DNA of 64,000 nt, from the NCBI RefSeq assembly GCF_004023625.1, contig NZ_RPDJ01000005.1, positions 310,001 through 374,000 of the forward strand. The letters are read 5' to 3'. The stretch comes from Streptomyces cavernae. GTDB lineage: Bacteria > Actinomycetota > Actinomycetes > Streptomycetales > Streptomycetaceae. Under the pieces are notes generated by a model. It made no database searches, was not told the DNA's origin, and saw nothing but the letters and a program-made list of their open reading frames with translations. Made by a program: the position numbers and the translations under genes. Positions 42,498 through 50,719 of this stretch are shown here, one piece after another (position 1 is the first letter of the stretch; each line of letters begins with the position of its first letter).

Positions 42498-42510
42498 GGA
42501 TGCTTCCTCC

Positions 42511-42545
42511 GTGCACTATGCGCACCGTCCGTGCGTATAGTGCAC
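42511..42545. promoter_or_regulatory. Large palindromic operator between the operon and its IclR gene
   Basis: GTGCACTATGCGCAC, 5 bp, GTGCGTATAGTGCAC: two 15-bp arms that are inverted repeats at 14 of 15 positions. It contains TATAGT (plus) and CATAGT (minus) -10-like hexamers, so promoters in both directions appear embedded. It is the strongest operator candidate in the window and most likely the binding site of the adjacent IclR protein. Confidence 0.78.
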
Positions 42546-42561
42546 AGCATGGGGACGGGAT

Positions 42562-42645
42562 GGCCCGGCGTCAACCCTTGGGCCCCGGCGTCAACTCTCA
42601 GGCCCGCGGCGTCAACCTCGGGCCCCGGCGCCAACCTCGGGCCCT
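42562..42645. repeat. Tandem array of a 19-20 bp unit in the IclR leader
   Basis: Four to five copies of GGCCCCGGCGTCAACCTCG-like units starting at 42562, 42581, 42601 and 42621, with a partial copy after. It lies between the palindrome and the IclR start on the plus strand, so it would be in the leader mRNA of the regulator. Confidence 0.8.
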
Positions 42646-42701
42646 GCGAACCCGTGCCATACGCTGAACGCGTGAGCGGATCCCGGAAGGCGGTAGGCAG
42701 C

Positions 42702-43451
42702 GTGCGGACAGAGGCCGCGAACGACAGGGGGAACGACTCCGAGGGCGGGCCCGAGGAAGGGGCGAAGCGTCCCAGTCAGCCCCCGTCGCAAACCCTCGTC
42801 CGAGGCCTGGCCGTCCTGCGAGCCGTCGCTCACCAGCCCCGTGGTCTGACGGTGGCGGAGATCGCTGCCCGGACGGGACTGCACCGGACCGTGGTGCATC
42901 GGCTCGCCGGCACTCTCGCCTCGGAAGGGTTCCTGGTGAAGACCGCGGACGGCGTCTACGTGCCCGGGGGAGAGTTGCACACGCTCGCGGGCACCTCGCG
43001 GCCCACCCTCGCCGAGTTCATCCAGCCCCTGTTGCAACAGCTTGCGGACCGGTACGGCGGTACGGCGATCCTGTTCTTCCCGGAACCGGACAGTGTCGTC
43101 GCCGTTGCCACGGCGGTCCCCCAGGACGCCGACTACCACCTCGCCTACCGCAAGGGATCTCGCCAACCGCTGGACCGCGGGGCCGCCCCGTGCGCGATCC
43201 GGGCCGGACGGGCGCCGGCTGACGACGACTCTGTCACCGTCCGTGAGGCGCGCCGCCGGGGCTGGGTGACCACTCACGGCGAGGTGGAACCGGGAGCTCA
43301 TGCGGTCGCGGCCCCGCTCGCTCGCGACGGAGACGTGCTGGACGCCTGTGTCACGTTCGTTTCACACCGGCGGGACCGCGTCGACGATGCCACGCCGGAT
43401 GTGGTCTCCGCCGCGCAGGCGGCCCGCGCGTTCCTGCTGGGAACCAGGTAG
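42702..43451 (+). CDS. IclR-family regulator of the nine-gene operon (249 aa)
   Basis: Winged helix with LTVAEIAARTGLHRTVVHRLAGTL (about residues 47-70) and an IclR effector domain (GGTAILFFPEPDSVVAVATAV, RGAAPCAIRAG, AHAVAAPLARDG). The effector domain is short and lacks part of the usual C-terminal region. Frame starts further upstream read through the tandem repeat and are unlikely. GTG 42702 has GGAAGG 11 nt before it, and GTG 42672 is an alternative. It is divergent from the operon across the palindrome at 42511-42545. Confidence 0.8.
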   Translation: MRTEAANDRGNDSEGGPEEGAKRPSQPPSQTLVRGLAVLRAVAHQPRGLTVAEIAARTGLHRTVVHRLAGTLASEGFLVKTADGVYVPGGELHTLAGTSRPTLAEFIQPLLQQLADRYGGTAILFFPEPDSVVAVATAVPQDADYHLAYRKGSRQPLDRGAAPCAIRAGRAPADDDSVTVREARRRGWVTTHGEVEPGAHAVAAPLARDGDVLDACVTFVSHRRDRVDDATPDVVSAAQAARAFLLGTR

Positions 43452-43555
43452 GGCCGGCCGAGCTCGGCTACTTGGCACGCGCCGCGGTCCGTTCCACGGC
43501 CGGCGCGTCGAGCAGCCGCCGCCGTCTCCTCGACGGCCGCCGCGCCCGAGGGCCG

Positions 43556-43607
43556 GTGCCCCGGTGGCAGGCAACGTTCGCCCCAACGTTGCCTGCCACC
43601 GGGGCAC
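43556..43607. terminator. Very long perfect hairpin after the IclR gene
   Basis: Two 23-bp arms, perfectly complementary, start GTGCCCCGGTGGCAG at 43556 and end at 43607, around a 6-nt loop CGCCCC at 43579-43584. It is the strongest stem-loop in the window and lies about 100 bp after the IclR stop. It probably terminates transcription in both directions. Confidence 0.75.
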
Positions 43608-43697
43608 TGGTTCCTCCGCAAGACGGCCGCATCGATCCGGCGGGCGGCGACGGTCGTCCCTGCGCGCCCGGCTCCACGGCGGACGGCGGCCGTCGTT

Positions 43698-43777
43698 GAG
43701 ACTCGCGGGCTCTGAGACTCGAGGGCTTTGAGACTCGCGGGCTCTGAGACTCGCGGATGGTGAGACTCACGGGCGCC
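43698..43777. repeat. Tandem array, five copies of a 16-bp unit
   Basis: GAGACTCGCGGGCTCT units at 43698, 43714, 43730, 43746 and 43762, exact 16-bp period; copies 1 and 3 identical, others with up to five changes. Intergenic, between the hairpin and the permease promoter region. The rest of 43452-43972 holds no gene I can support. Confidence 0.88.
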
Positions 43778-43920
43778 CGCTGCGACCGTGATGCCCGGAC
43801 CCGGCGGGCAGTCGTTCGGTGTCACCCCGAGCGAAGCGGACCCGCCTGCCTCCGGCCGTCGGATACCGCCTGAGGCCTTGACACCCCACACAGGCCCCCA
43901 CACCATGTGCTTTCAACAAA

Positions 43921-43946
43921 CGTACACCATGTACGAAAATCGCACA
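43921..43946 (+). promoter_or_regulatory. Overlapping palindromes upstream of the permease gene
   Basis: CGTACACCATGTACG (43921-43935) is a perfect 6-bp-arm palindrome. It overlaps TGTACGAAAATCGCACA (43930-43946), a TGTnCGA...TCGnACA site. The core CGAAAATCG differs by one base from CGAATATCG in the IclR/dehydrogenase intergenic region at 48361-48369, suggesting a common regulator. Confidence 0.5.
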
Positions 43947-43972
43947 GCGGCAAAACTGGAGGCTGATCGGGA

Positions 43973-45451
43973 ATGACAAGCCCTGATCGCACCACCCTGG
44001 CCCAAGGCCGCCTGTCACTGATCGGCGTCCTCACCCAATCCATCGGCTTCATGGGACCCGTGTTCTCGGTCGCCGCCCTCCTGCCCCTGGTCGTGGGCCT
44101 GTCGGCCACGGGGCGGGGCGCAGGCGTCGCCACCCCGACAGCGATCGTCATCGCAGGCGTCGGCATGTGCGGGGTGGGATGGGTCATCGCCCAGTACGCG
44201 AAACGCATCCATCTGTGCGGGTCGCTCTATGAATATGTGAGTGACAGCGCCGGACCGCGCATCGGTGTCATCGCCGGGTGGCTCTACTACGGAGCCATGA
44301 TGGTCCTGGGAGCGTCGACGTTCCTGGTCCTCGGCGGACTCACGCAGACGTGGCTCAGGAACGCCATGTCCCTGGACATACCGTGGTGGCCGCTGTCACT
44401 GGGATACGCGGCAGTCGTCGTCGTCATTCTCGTGGTCGGCGTTCACGTGTCCATCCGGGCGCAGCTCGTTCTCGCCCTGGCCACCATCGTCGTCGTGCTC
44501 GTCTTCTCCCTGGTCATCGTCTACCGGGTCGGCGGCAGCGGTGAGGGCCTGTCCAGCGAACCCTTCAATCCCTTCTCCGTGGGGCGCCTGGATCTTCTCT
44601 ACGGTGTCCTCTACGGCATCAACATGTTCATCGGGTTCGAGTCGGCAGCCAACCTCGCCGAGGAAACCGCGAACCCCAAGCGCCATGTGCCCCGGGCGGT
44701 CATGTTCTCGCTCACCATCGTCGGGGTCTACTACGTGATCGTCGCCTACGCGCAGGACATAGGTTTCGGCCTTGACGCGCAGGCATGGAAGGACAGCGTC
44801 TTCCCGCTCGAGGCACTCGCCTCCGGCGAGGAGTTCGGGTCTGCCGGGTTCGGGAACTTCATGGCGGTCCTGATCATCCTCGACATCCTCGCGGTGGCGA
44901 TCGGCGTCGGTGTCGCGTCGACCCGGGGCATGCTCTCGATGGCCCGCAGTGGCGGACTGCCCTCGAAGCTGGCGGAGTTGCACCGCCGGTTCCTCACTCC
45001 CGTCTGGGGGGCCGCCCTGCTGGGCGTCGTCTCGTGCGTCACCATCATCGGCGTGCGCCTGGGGGACGGTATCTTCTCCCGCGAGTCCGCTCAGCCCGGT
45101 GTCCTGCAACCACAGTGGTCGCCGGCGTTCGGTTGGATGGCCGGTTTCGGCGGAACGGGCCTGGCGTTGATGTATCTCGTCGTCGGCGCCGTGGGTGTGA
45201 AGGGCCTCTGGCGGCATGTCAGCCGCACCAAACTGCTCATTGCCGGGAGCGTCGGAGTGCTGGTGTCGGCGGGCGCGGTGTTCGGTGCCGTCTACCAGGC
45301 GCCGAGCCCTCTCGACACCGTTCCCTGGGCCTTGCTCGGGTGGGTGGCACTCGGCGTGGTGTGGTCGTTCGCCGCACGTGGGCGATCACCCCGGCAGGAG
45401 GGTGTCGCCGACGAGCCCGCGCGAAAGTCCGGAGAGCTGACCACACCCTGA
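43973..45451 (+). CDS. APC-family amino acid/amine permease (492 aa)
   Basis: About 12 hydrophobic segments with the APC opening LTQSIGFMGPVFSVAALLPL, then SLYEYVSDSAGPRIGVIAGW and NMFIGFESAANLAEETANPKRHVP (the conserved GFE..A..AEE motif of amino acid permeases). It imports an amino acid or a biogenic amine across the membrane. CTGGAGG lies about 10 nt before ATG 43973. It is followed 70 bp later by the copper amine oxidase, suggesting that the substrate is an amine. Confidence 0.86.
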   Translation: MTSPDRTTLAQGRLSLIGVLTQSIGFMGPVFSVAALLPLVVGLSATGRGAGVATPTAIVIAGVGMCGVGWVIAQYAKRIHLCGSLYEYVSDSAGPRIGVIAGWLYYGAMMVLGASTFLVLGGLTQTWLRNAMSLDIPWWPLSLGYAAVVVVILVVGVHVSIRAQLVLALATIVVVLVFSLVIVYRVGGSGEGLSSEPFNPFSVGRLDLLYGVLYGINMFIGFESAANLAEETANPKRHVPRAVMFSLTIVGVYYVIVAYAQDIGFGLDAQAWKDSVFPLEALASGEEFGSAGFGNFMAVLIILDILAVAIGVGVASTRGMLSMARSGGLPSKLAELHRRFLTPVWGAALLGVVSCVTIIGVRLGDGIFSRESAQPGVLQPQWSPAFGWMAGFGGTGLALMYLVVGAVGVKGLWRHVSRTKLLIAGSVGVLVSAGAVFGAVYQAPSPLDTVPWALLGWVALGVVWSFAARGRSPRQEGVADEPARKSGELTTP

Positions 45452-45521
45452 CGACACCGGGAGCACCGGCTGCTTCTCACCTTCGATCCACCCCACACAC
45501 AGTCAGCAGGAGGAAATGGCA

Positions 45522-47468
45522 GTGACCACCGCCACGCCGCACCCGTACGATCCGTTGAAGGCCGAGGAAATAGCCCAAGCCGTCGGTGTGGTGCGTGCGA
45601 ATCAGTCTCAACGAAAGGCCATCACGTTCCCGTTGGTGCGCCTGGACCTCCCGGACAAGGAGAAGGTGCGGAAGTACGATCCGTCCCGCCCGATCCCTCG
45701 CGTGGCGTTCCTCGTCGTCTACGATCCGGAGGCAAGCGCGACGTTCGAGGCCCGGGTCGATCTCACCGGCAACACCCTGGCCTCCTGGACACACCTCCCC
45801 GGGGTGCAGCCGGCGATCATGATCGACGAGTTGATGGCGCTCGACGAGATCGTGAAGAAGGATCCGGCCGCGGTCGAGGCCCTGGTCCGGCACGGTGTCG
45901 ACGATCTCTCGCAGGTGCAGTTCGACCCTTGGTCGACAGGCACCCTGCCGATCGAGGGGGTGGACGCGCGACGACGAGTGATCCGGGCGAGCGCCTACGT
46001 CCGGCACTTCAAGGAGGACAACGGCTACGCGAGGCCCGTCGGAAACCTCGTGTTCGTCATCGACTGCGACGCCCGTTCCGTGGCCGCCATCCTGGAAGGG
46101 GATCCCCTGCCGCTTCCGCCGGAGAGCGGAAACTACGACCTGGAGAGCGTGGGGCCGCTGCGCGACGACCTCAGGCCGATCGAGATCACCCAACCCGAAG
46201 GACCCTCGTTCACGGTGTCAGGCAACGTGATCGAGTGGCAGCGATGGCGACTGCACGCCCACGTCGACGTGGTGGAAGGCCTCGTCATCAGTGACGTCTC
46301 CTATCTGGACGGTGGTCGCCGACGCCCGATCGTGCACCGGGCCGGTATCAGCGAGATGGTGGTGCCCTACGGTGACACCAGCGACGACTTCTACTTCCGG
46401 AACGTCTTCGACGCGGGCGAGTACAACCTGGGAAAGACGGTGGGCTCGCTCACTCTCGGATGTGACTGCCTCGGGGAGATCCGATACCTCGACGCGGTGC
46501 TCGCCGACGAGTCGGGCAACCCGCACACCATCTCCAACGCCATCTGTCTGCATGAGGAGGACTACGGAATCCTCTGGAAGCACTGGGACTTCCGCTATGT
46601 CGAGCATGCGGAGGTCAGGCGTTCCCGGCGTCTCGTGGTGTCGTCCATCCACACGATCGGCAACTACGAGTACGGCTTCTTCTGGTACTTCTACCTCGAC
46701 GGCACCATCCAGTTCGAGGCCAAGCTGACCGGTATCGTCCAGACGCGCGCGGTGGCTCCCGGAGAGGTACCCGCGTACGGAACGCTCGTGGCGCCGCAGT
46801 TGGACGCGCCGAACCACCAGCACCTGTTCAACATGCGCTTGGACATGGAGGTCGACGGGCCGCGCAACACGGTCGTGGAGGTCGACGCGGTGGGTCTTCC
46901 GACGGGGCCCGACAATCCGTACGGAAACGCGATCGTCGCCCGCCGCACGGAGATCACCAACGAGCGCGACGGGCGCAGGATGTGCGACCCGCGCACCGCC
47001 CGCACCTGGAAGATCACCAATCCCGGCGTGCGAAACCGTTTCGGCGAGCCCGTCGCCTACAAGCTCGTCCCCTTCGTCGGCCCGACGCTGCTCGCCGCTC
47101 CCGACAGCGATCTGGCGCGGCGCGCCGAGTTCGCGCGGGCGCACCTGTGGGTGACCCGGTACAGCCCGGACGAACTGCACGCGGCCGGCGACTACCCCAA
47201 CCAGCACCCTGGAGACGGGATCGGGAAGTGGATCGAGCAGGAACGCGATCTGGCCGACACGGACGTCGTGCTCTGGCACACCTTCGGCACCTCCCATCTG
47301 CCACGACCGGAGGACTGGCCCATCATGCCGTGCGAATACGTCGGCTTCGCTCTGAAGCCGGTGGGATTCTTCGACCGCAATCCCTCACTGGACGTGCCGC
47401 CTCCGCGGGGCCACGGGGCGACGCACTGTCACTCCGGCTCTCAGCACGGTGACCAGGGCGACGAGTGA
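45522..47468 (+). CDS. Copper-containing primary-amine oxidase (648 aa)
   Basis: Family hallmark HTIGNYEYGFFWYFYLDG has the Tyr (residue 382) that becomes the topaquinone cofactor. The copper-ligand region PNHQHLFNMRLDMEVDG provides two His, and SHLPRPEDWPIMP the third region. The N2/N3 domains precede, with the aspartate base region near YGDTSDDFYFRN. It oxidises primary amines to aldehyde, ammonia and H2O2 (tyramine, phenylethylamine or histamine). AGGAGG at 45508-45513 is too close to ATG 45516 but 8 nt from GTG 45522, so the GTG is the likely start. Confidence 0.9.
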   Translation: MTTATPHPYDPLKAEEIAQAVGVVRANQSQRKAITFPLVRLDLPDKEKVRKYDPSRPIPRVAFLVVYDPEASATFEARVDLTGNTLASWTHLPGVQPAIMIDELMALDEIVKKDPAAVEALVRHGVDDLSQVQFDPWSTGTLPIEGVDARRRVIRASAYVRHFKEDNGYARPVGNLVFVIDCDARSVAAILEGDPLPLPPESGNYDLESVGPLRDDLRPIEITQPEGPSFTVSGNVIEWQRWRLHAHVDVVEGLVISDVSYLDGGRRRPIVHRAGISEMVVPYGDTSDDFYFRNVFDAGEYNLGKTVGSLTLGCDCLGEIRYLDAVLADESGNPHTISNAICLHEEDYGILWKHWDFRYVEHAEVRRSRRLVVSSIHTIGNYEYGFFWYFYLDGTIQFEAKLTGIVQTRAVAPGEVPAYGTLVAPQLDAPNHQHLFNMRLDMEVDGPRNTVVEVDAVGLPTGPDNPYGNAIVARRTEITNERDGRRMCDPRTARTWKITNPGVRNRFGEPVAYKLVPFVGPTLLAAPDSDLARRAEFARAHLWVTRYSPDELHAAGDYPNQHPGDGIGKWIEQERDLADTDVVLWHTFGTSHLPRPEDWPIMPCEYVGFALKPVGFFDRNPSLDVPPPRGHGATHCHSGSQHGDQGDE

Positions 47469-47475
47469 CAAGTCC

Positions 47476-47512
47476 CAGGCCCGTACCCGTCCGCCGGACG
47501 AGTACGGGCCTG
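47476..47512. terminator. Bidirectional terminator between convergent genes
   Basis: CAGGCCCGTAC and GTACGGGCCTG form a perfect 11-bp stem with a 15-nt loop, 7 bp after the amine oxidase stop and 32 bp from the end of the convergent IclR gene. Confidence 0.75.
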
Positions 47513-47544
47513 TGGCCCCTGCGGGGTCGACGCACCGGCGAGCG

Positions 47545-48252
47545 CTATCGCTTGACTGCTTCCGGGCGCGGCGCCCCGACGAGCCGTGTCGCGGCCGTCC
47601 TGGCAGCCTCCGTCACCATGTGCGGAACCTGTTCGTCGATGAGCTTGAGGCCGAGTTGCACCACGCCCAGGCTCGCGGTCGACCAGTCCGACACCTGGAT
47701 GGGGGCGGCGATGCCCATCGCACCCTCCTGGATCGAGCCCACGCTGACGGCGTAGCCGCGACGACGCGCCTCGAGGACGTCGTCGGTGTCCTCCTCGCTC
47801 TCCGGCCTGCCGGCGAGAATGGCGATTCCGTCCGCGCCGATGGTCAGGGCGTGCCGGGCACCTTCCCGCATGGCGAGGTGCATGGTCGAGTGCGGCGGCT
47901 CCGCCGTCAGCAGGATCAGGGCCTGGTCGCCGTCGGCGACGCTCAGCAGTGCCGTGCTGTTGGTCTGCTCGCTGAGCCGCCGCAGAATGGGCAGCACAGT
48001 GGCCTGCAGTCGTGGTTTGAGTTGCCCGGCCAGTTCGGCCACACCGAATCCGAGGATGTACCTCGTGTCGATACGGGCGACGAGACTGTGCGCCTCCAGC
48101 GTGCGCAGAAGTCGGTAGACCGCCGCCCGGGCGATGCTCAGACGCTCGGCGAGTTCCGCCGCGGTGAGACCGTCGGCGCTCCTGGCGAGCAGTGACAACA
48201 CCGTCAGACCACGGTCGAGAGTCAGGGACGTTTCCCCACCGGTTGCCGCCAC
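47545..48252 (-). CDS. IclR-family regulator of amine catabolism (235 aa)
   Basis: Winged helix with LTAAELAERLSIARAAVYRLLRTL (about residues 28-51) and a short IclR effector domain (TNSTALLSVADGDQALILLTA, RHALTIGADGIAIL, GAMGIAAPIQVSDW). GTG 48252 was used. It is divergent from the aldehyde dehydrogenase gene and convergent with the amine oxidase gene. The CGAAWATCG motif upstream and at the permease promoter makes it the likely regulator of all three. Confidence 0.86.
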   Translation of the reverse strand: MAATGGETSLTLDRGLTVLSLLARSADGLTAAELAERLSIARAAVYRLLRTLEAHSLVARIDTRYILGFGVAELAGQLKPRLQATVLPILRRLSEQTNSTALLSVADGDQALILLTAEPPHSTMHLAMREGARHALTIGADGIAILAGRPESEEDTDDVLEARRRGYAVSVGSIQEGAMGIAAPIQVSDWSTASLGVVQLGLKLIDEQVPHMVTEAARTAATRLVGAPRPEAVKR

Positions 48253-48354
48253 GATCTCTTCTCGCCTCCTGCTCTTCCGTGCCGCACATCATGTCACGGC
48301 CGCCCGAACCGTCCCCTGCCGACGAACCCTTGACCGGGCGTCACCCTCATCCTA

Positions 48355-48375
48355 TGGTTTCGAATATCGTCCACA
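48355..48375. promoter_or_regulatory. Putative operator between IclR and dehydrogenase genes
   Basis: Symmetric core CGA-ATA-TCG at 48361-48369, with outer TG...CA at 48355-48375. It shares the 9-bp core CGAAWATCG with the site upstream of the permease. A TAGAAC at 48376-48381 could be the -10 of the dehydrogenase gene. Confidence 0.45.
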
Positions 48376-48394
48376 TAGAACGGTAATCGTACTC

Positions 48395-49894
48395 ATGCTA
48401 GCACGCACTGAAGCCGAACAGCTGGTCAGCACGGTTCCGACGGAGCCCTACATCGCCGGGCGATGGGACAGCAGCCACAGCGTCGACACCTTCGACGTGA
48501 TCGATCCGGTCACCGAACGACGGCTCACGACCGTGGCGGCTGCCGGCGCCCACGAAGTCGACGAAGCCGTGTCCCACGCTCGGTCCGCTCTGGACGAGGG
48601 CGTGTGGGGAAGGACGGACGGGAGCGGCAGGGCGCGGCTGCTCAACCACCTTGCCGATCTGATCGAGGCGCGGAGCGAGGAGTTCGCGACGCTGGAGTCG
48701 CTGGACATCGGCAAGCCCGGCTTCGAGCCGCGCGCGATCGACCTGCCCCAGACGATCCAGGCATTCCGGTACTTCGCCGGCTGGGCGGACAAGGTGGAGG
48801 GTCGCTCCATCCCGACGTCCCCGTACATGGGCAGGCCCACACACAGCTACACCGTGCGCGAGCCGGTCGGAGTCGTCGCGGCCATCACGCCCTGGAACTC
48901 GCCGACCATGATCGGGGCATGGAAGATCGCACCCGCACTCGCCGCGGGCTGTGCCGTCGTCCTGAAGCCGCCGGAGGACGCGCCCCTCACCTCGCTGCTC
49001 CTCGCGTCTCTGGTCGAGGAAGCCGGGTTCCCGGCGGGAGCGTTCAGTGTGCTTCCGGGGCGCGGAGCCGTGACGGGGCACCTGCTCGCCGATCACCCGG
49101 GGGTGGACAAGATCTCGTTCACCGGAAGCCCCGAGACGGGCTACAAGGTGGCCGTGGCGGCCGCGAAGGGATTCCGGCGCACGACGTTGGAACTCGGCGG
49201 CAAGAGCCCCCAGATCGTCTTCGAGGACGCGGACCTCGACGAGGCCGCGCGGGGAGTCGCGGTCGGAATCTTCGCCAATCAGGGCGAGGTGTGTGCCGCG
49301 GGCAGCCGGATCCTTGTCGCTCGTTCCGTGTACGACGAATTCGTCGAACGTCTGGTGGCGTGTGCGCGCGACATCAAGGTCGGCGATCCGTTCGACGAAG
49401 GCACCACGATGGGCGCGTTGATCAACGCCCGGCAACTGGAACGGGTTTCTGAGTACATCACGGCGGGAACCGACGACGGCGCCCGCCTGATCACCGGTGG
49501 CGGCCGACCGTACAGCAAGGGATTCTTCGTCGAACCGACACTGTTCGCCGAGGTGGACAACTCGATGACGATCGCCCGCCGGGAGATCTTCGGGCCGGTG
49601 GGCGCGATCATCTCGTTCGACGCGGAGTCGGACGCGGTGGCGATAGCGAACGACAGCGAGTACGCACTGGCGGCGACCCTGTGGACTTCGGACGTCAGCC
49701 GGGCACATGTGGTCGCTCGCAGGGTGAGGGCGGGTGCGGTCGCGATCAACGGCTGGGCGCCGCTCGATCCCCGCTTGCCGTGGGGCGGTTCCAAACTCAG
49801 CGGTCAGGGACGGGAACTCGGCTGGGCCGGCATCGAAGCGAATACGGAGGAGAAGACGGTCACTGCCGTCCTGTCCTATTCGCCGGCCAAGTGA
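48395..49894 (+). CDS. Aldehyde dehydrogenase, phenylacetaldehyde/betaine type (499 aa)
   Basis: NAD-dependent aldehyde dehydrogenase with TPWNSPTMIGAWK, SFTGSPETGYKV, ELGGKSPQIVF and FANQGEVCAAGSR (nucleophilic Cys near residue 305). It would oxidise the aldehyde produced by the copper amine oxidase. Frame starts upstream run through the IclR promoter and are unlikely. ATG 48395 lacks a Shine-Dalgarno, and a TAGAAC hexamer ends only 13 bp before it, so the mRNA may be nearly leaderless. The flavoprotein gene follows. Confidence 0.86.
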   Translation: MLARTEAEQLVSTVPTEPYIAGRWDSSHSVDTFDVIDPVTERRLTTVAAAGAHEVDEAVSHARSALDEGVWGRTDGSGRARLLNHLADLIEARSEEFATLESLDIGKPGFEPRAIDLPQTIQAFRYFAGWADKVEGRSIPTSPYMGRPTHSYTVREPVGVVAAITPWNSPTMIGAWKIAPALAAGCAVVLKPPEDAPLTSLLLASLVEEAGFPAGAFSVLPGRGAVTGHLLADHPGVDKISFTGSPETGYKVAVAAAKGFRRTTLELGGKSPQIVFEDADLDEAARGVAVGIFANQGEVCAAGSRILVARSVYDEFVERLVACARDIKVGDPFDEGTTMGALINARQLERVSEYITAGTDDGARLITGGGRPYSKGFFVEPTLFAEVDNSMTIARREIFGPVGAIISFDAESDAVAIANDSEYALAATLWTSDVSRAHVVARRVRAGAVAINGWAPLDPRLPWGGSKLSGQGRELGWAGIEANTEEKTVTAVLSYSPAK

Positions 49895-49951
49895 ACAGGC
49901 CGAACAGCGCTATTTCTTGACTGATCTTCATGCCTCGGGAAGGGGTTTTCT

Positions 49952-50587
49952 GTGTCAGCACACGTGTTGGTCGTCTACTACAGCGCGACCGGGTCCGTAC
50001 ATCGGCTGGCGGAGGCTGTGGCCGAAGGAGCTGAATCCGCGGGAGCCGAGGTACGGCTTCGCAGGGTCGCTGAACTCGCTCCCGCCGAGGCGATAGCCGC
50101 GAATCCGGACTGGGTCAGGCATCGCGAGGAGACGGAATCGAGCGTCGAGGTCGCCGAACTCGCTGATCTCGAGTGGGCCGATGGATACGCCTTCGGCACA
50201 CCGACGCGTTACGGGGCTCCGGCGGCGCAGCTGAAGCAGTTCATCGACTCCGCCGGAGGCCTCTGGCAGGAAGGGAAGCTGGCGGACAAGCCGGTGACGA
50301 CATTCGTCTCCTCGGCCGAGCGGCACGGCGGTCAGGAGTCGACGATCCTGTCGCTGAACAACGTCTTCTACCACTGGGGGGCGGTCATCGTCCCCCTCGG
50401 CTATACGGACGACATCGTCTACGCCGCCGGTGGAAACCCCTATGGAACATCGTGGCCCGCGGGGTTCCCCTCCACGGCCCCGGACGAGGTCACGCTGGAC
50501 TGCGCTCGTTTCCAGGGGACCCGGTTGGCGCGGTTCGCGACGTTGCTCGCGGCGGACAGGGCGCAGGCGTCCGCCGCTCAGGGCTGA
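49952..50587 (+). CDS. WrbA-like NAD(P)H:quinone oxidoreductase (flavodoxin fold)
   Basis: 211-aa flavodoxin-like protein with VLVVYYSATGSVHRLAEAVAEGAE (FMN phosphate loop) and GTPTRYGAPAAQLKQFIDSAGGLW, typical of WrbA/NQO-type reductases. It reduces quinones by two electrons and might remove quinone or catechol by-products of amine oxidation. GTG 49952 has GGAAGGGG upstream. It lies 57 bp after the dehydrogenase gene and is followed by a hairpin. Confidence 0.86.
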   Translation: MSAHVLVVYYSATGSVHRLAEAVAEGAESAGAEVRLRRVAELAPAEAIAANPDWVRHREETESSVEVAELADLEWADGYAFGTPTRYGAPAAQLKQFIDSAGGLWQEGKLADKPVTTFVSSAERHGGQESTILSLNNVFYHWGAVIVPLGYTDDIVYAAGGNPYGTSWPAGFPSTAPDEVTLDCARFQGTRLARFATLLAADRAQASAAQG

Positions 50588-50656
50588 GCCGACAGTCAGG
50601 ACGGAGTGACCGTCAAGCTCCTTCATACGGCGACGAGTTGGGACCGTCGACGCGAA

Positions 50657-50685
50657 GCGCTCGGCCGGACTCCCCAGCCGAGCGC
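50657..50685. terminator. Terminator hairpin between convergent genes
   Basis: GCGCTCGGC and GCCGAGCGC form a perfect 9-bp stem with an 11-nt loop, between the WrbA-like gene (plus) and the MMPL gene (minus). Confidence 0.7.
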
Positions 50686-50719
50686 ATGCGTGGGCTTGGC
50701 GCCGCCCGATGAAGCCGAG

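Noticed and set aside
42489..42701. Longer IclR protein starting at 42489
   Set aside because: It would run through the palindromic operator and tandem repeat, and adds no conserved sequence.
43298..43906. 202-aa minus-strand frame
   Set aside because: Antisense to the IclR gene and hairpin, with the repeat array giving it artificial periodicity (ESQSPRVS units).
45516..45521. ATG start for the amine oxidase
   Set aside because: The AGGAGG would be only 2 nt away, whereas GTG 45522 has 8-nt spacing.
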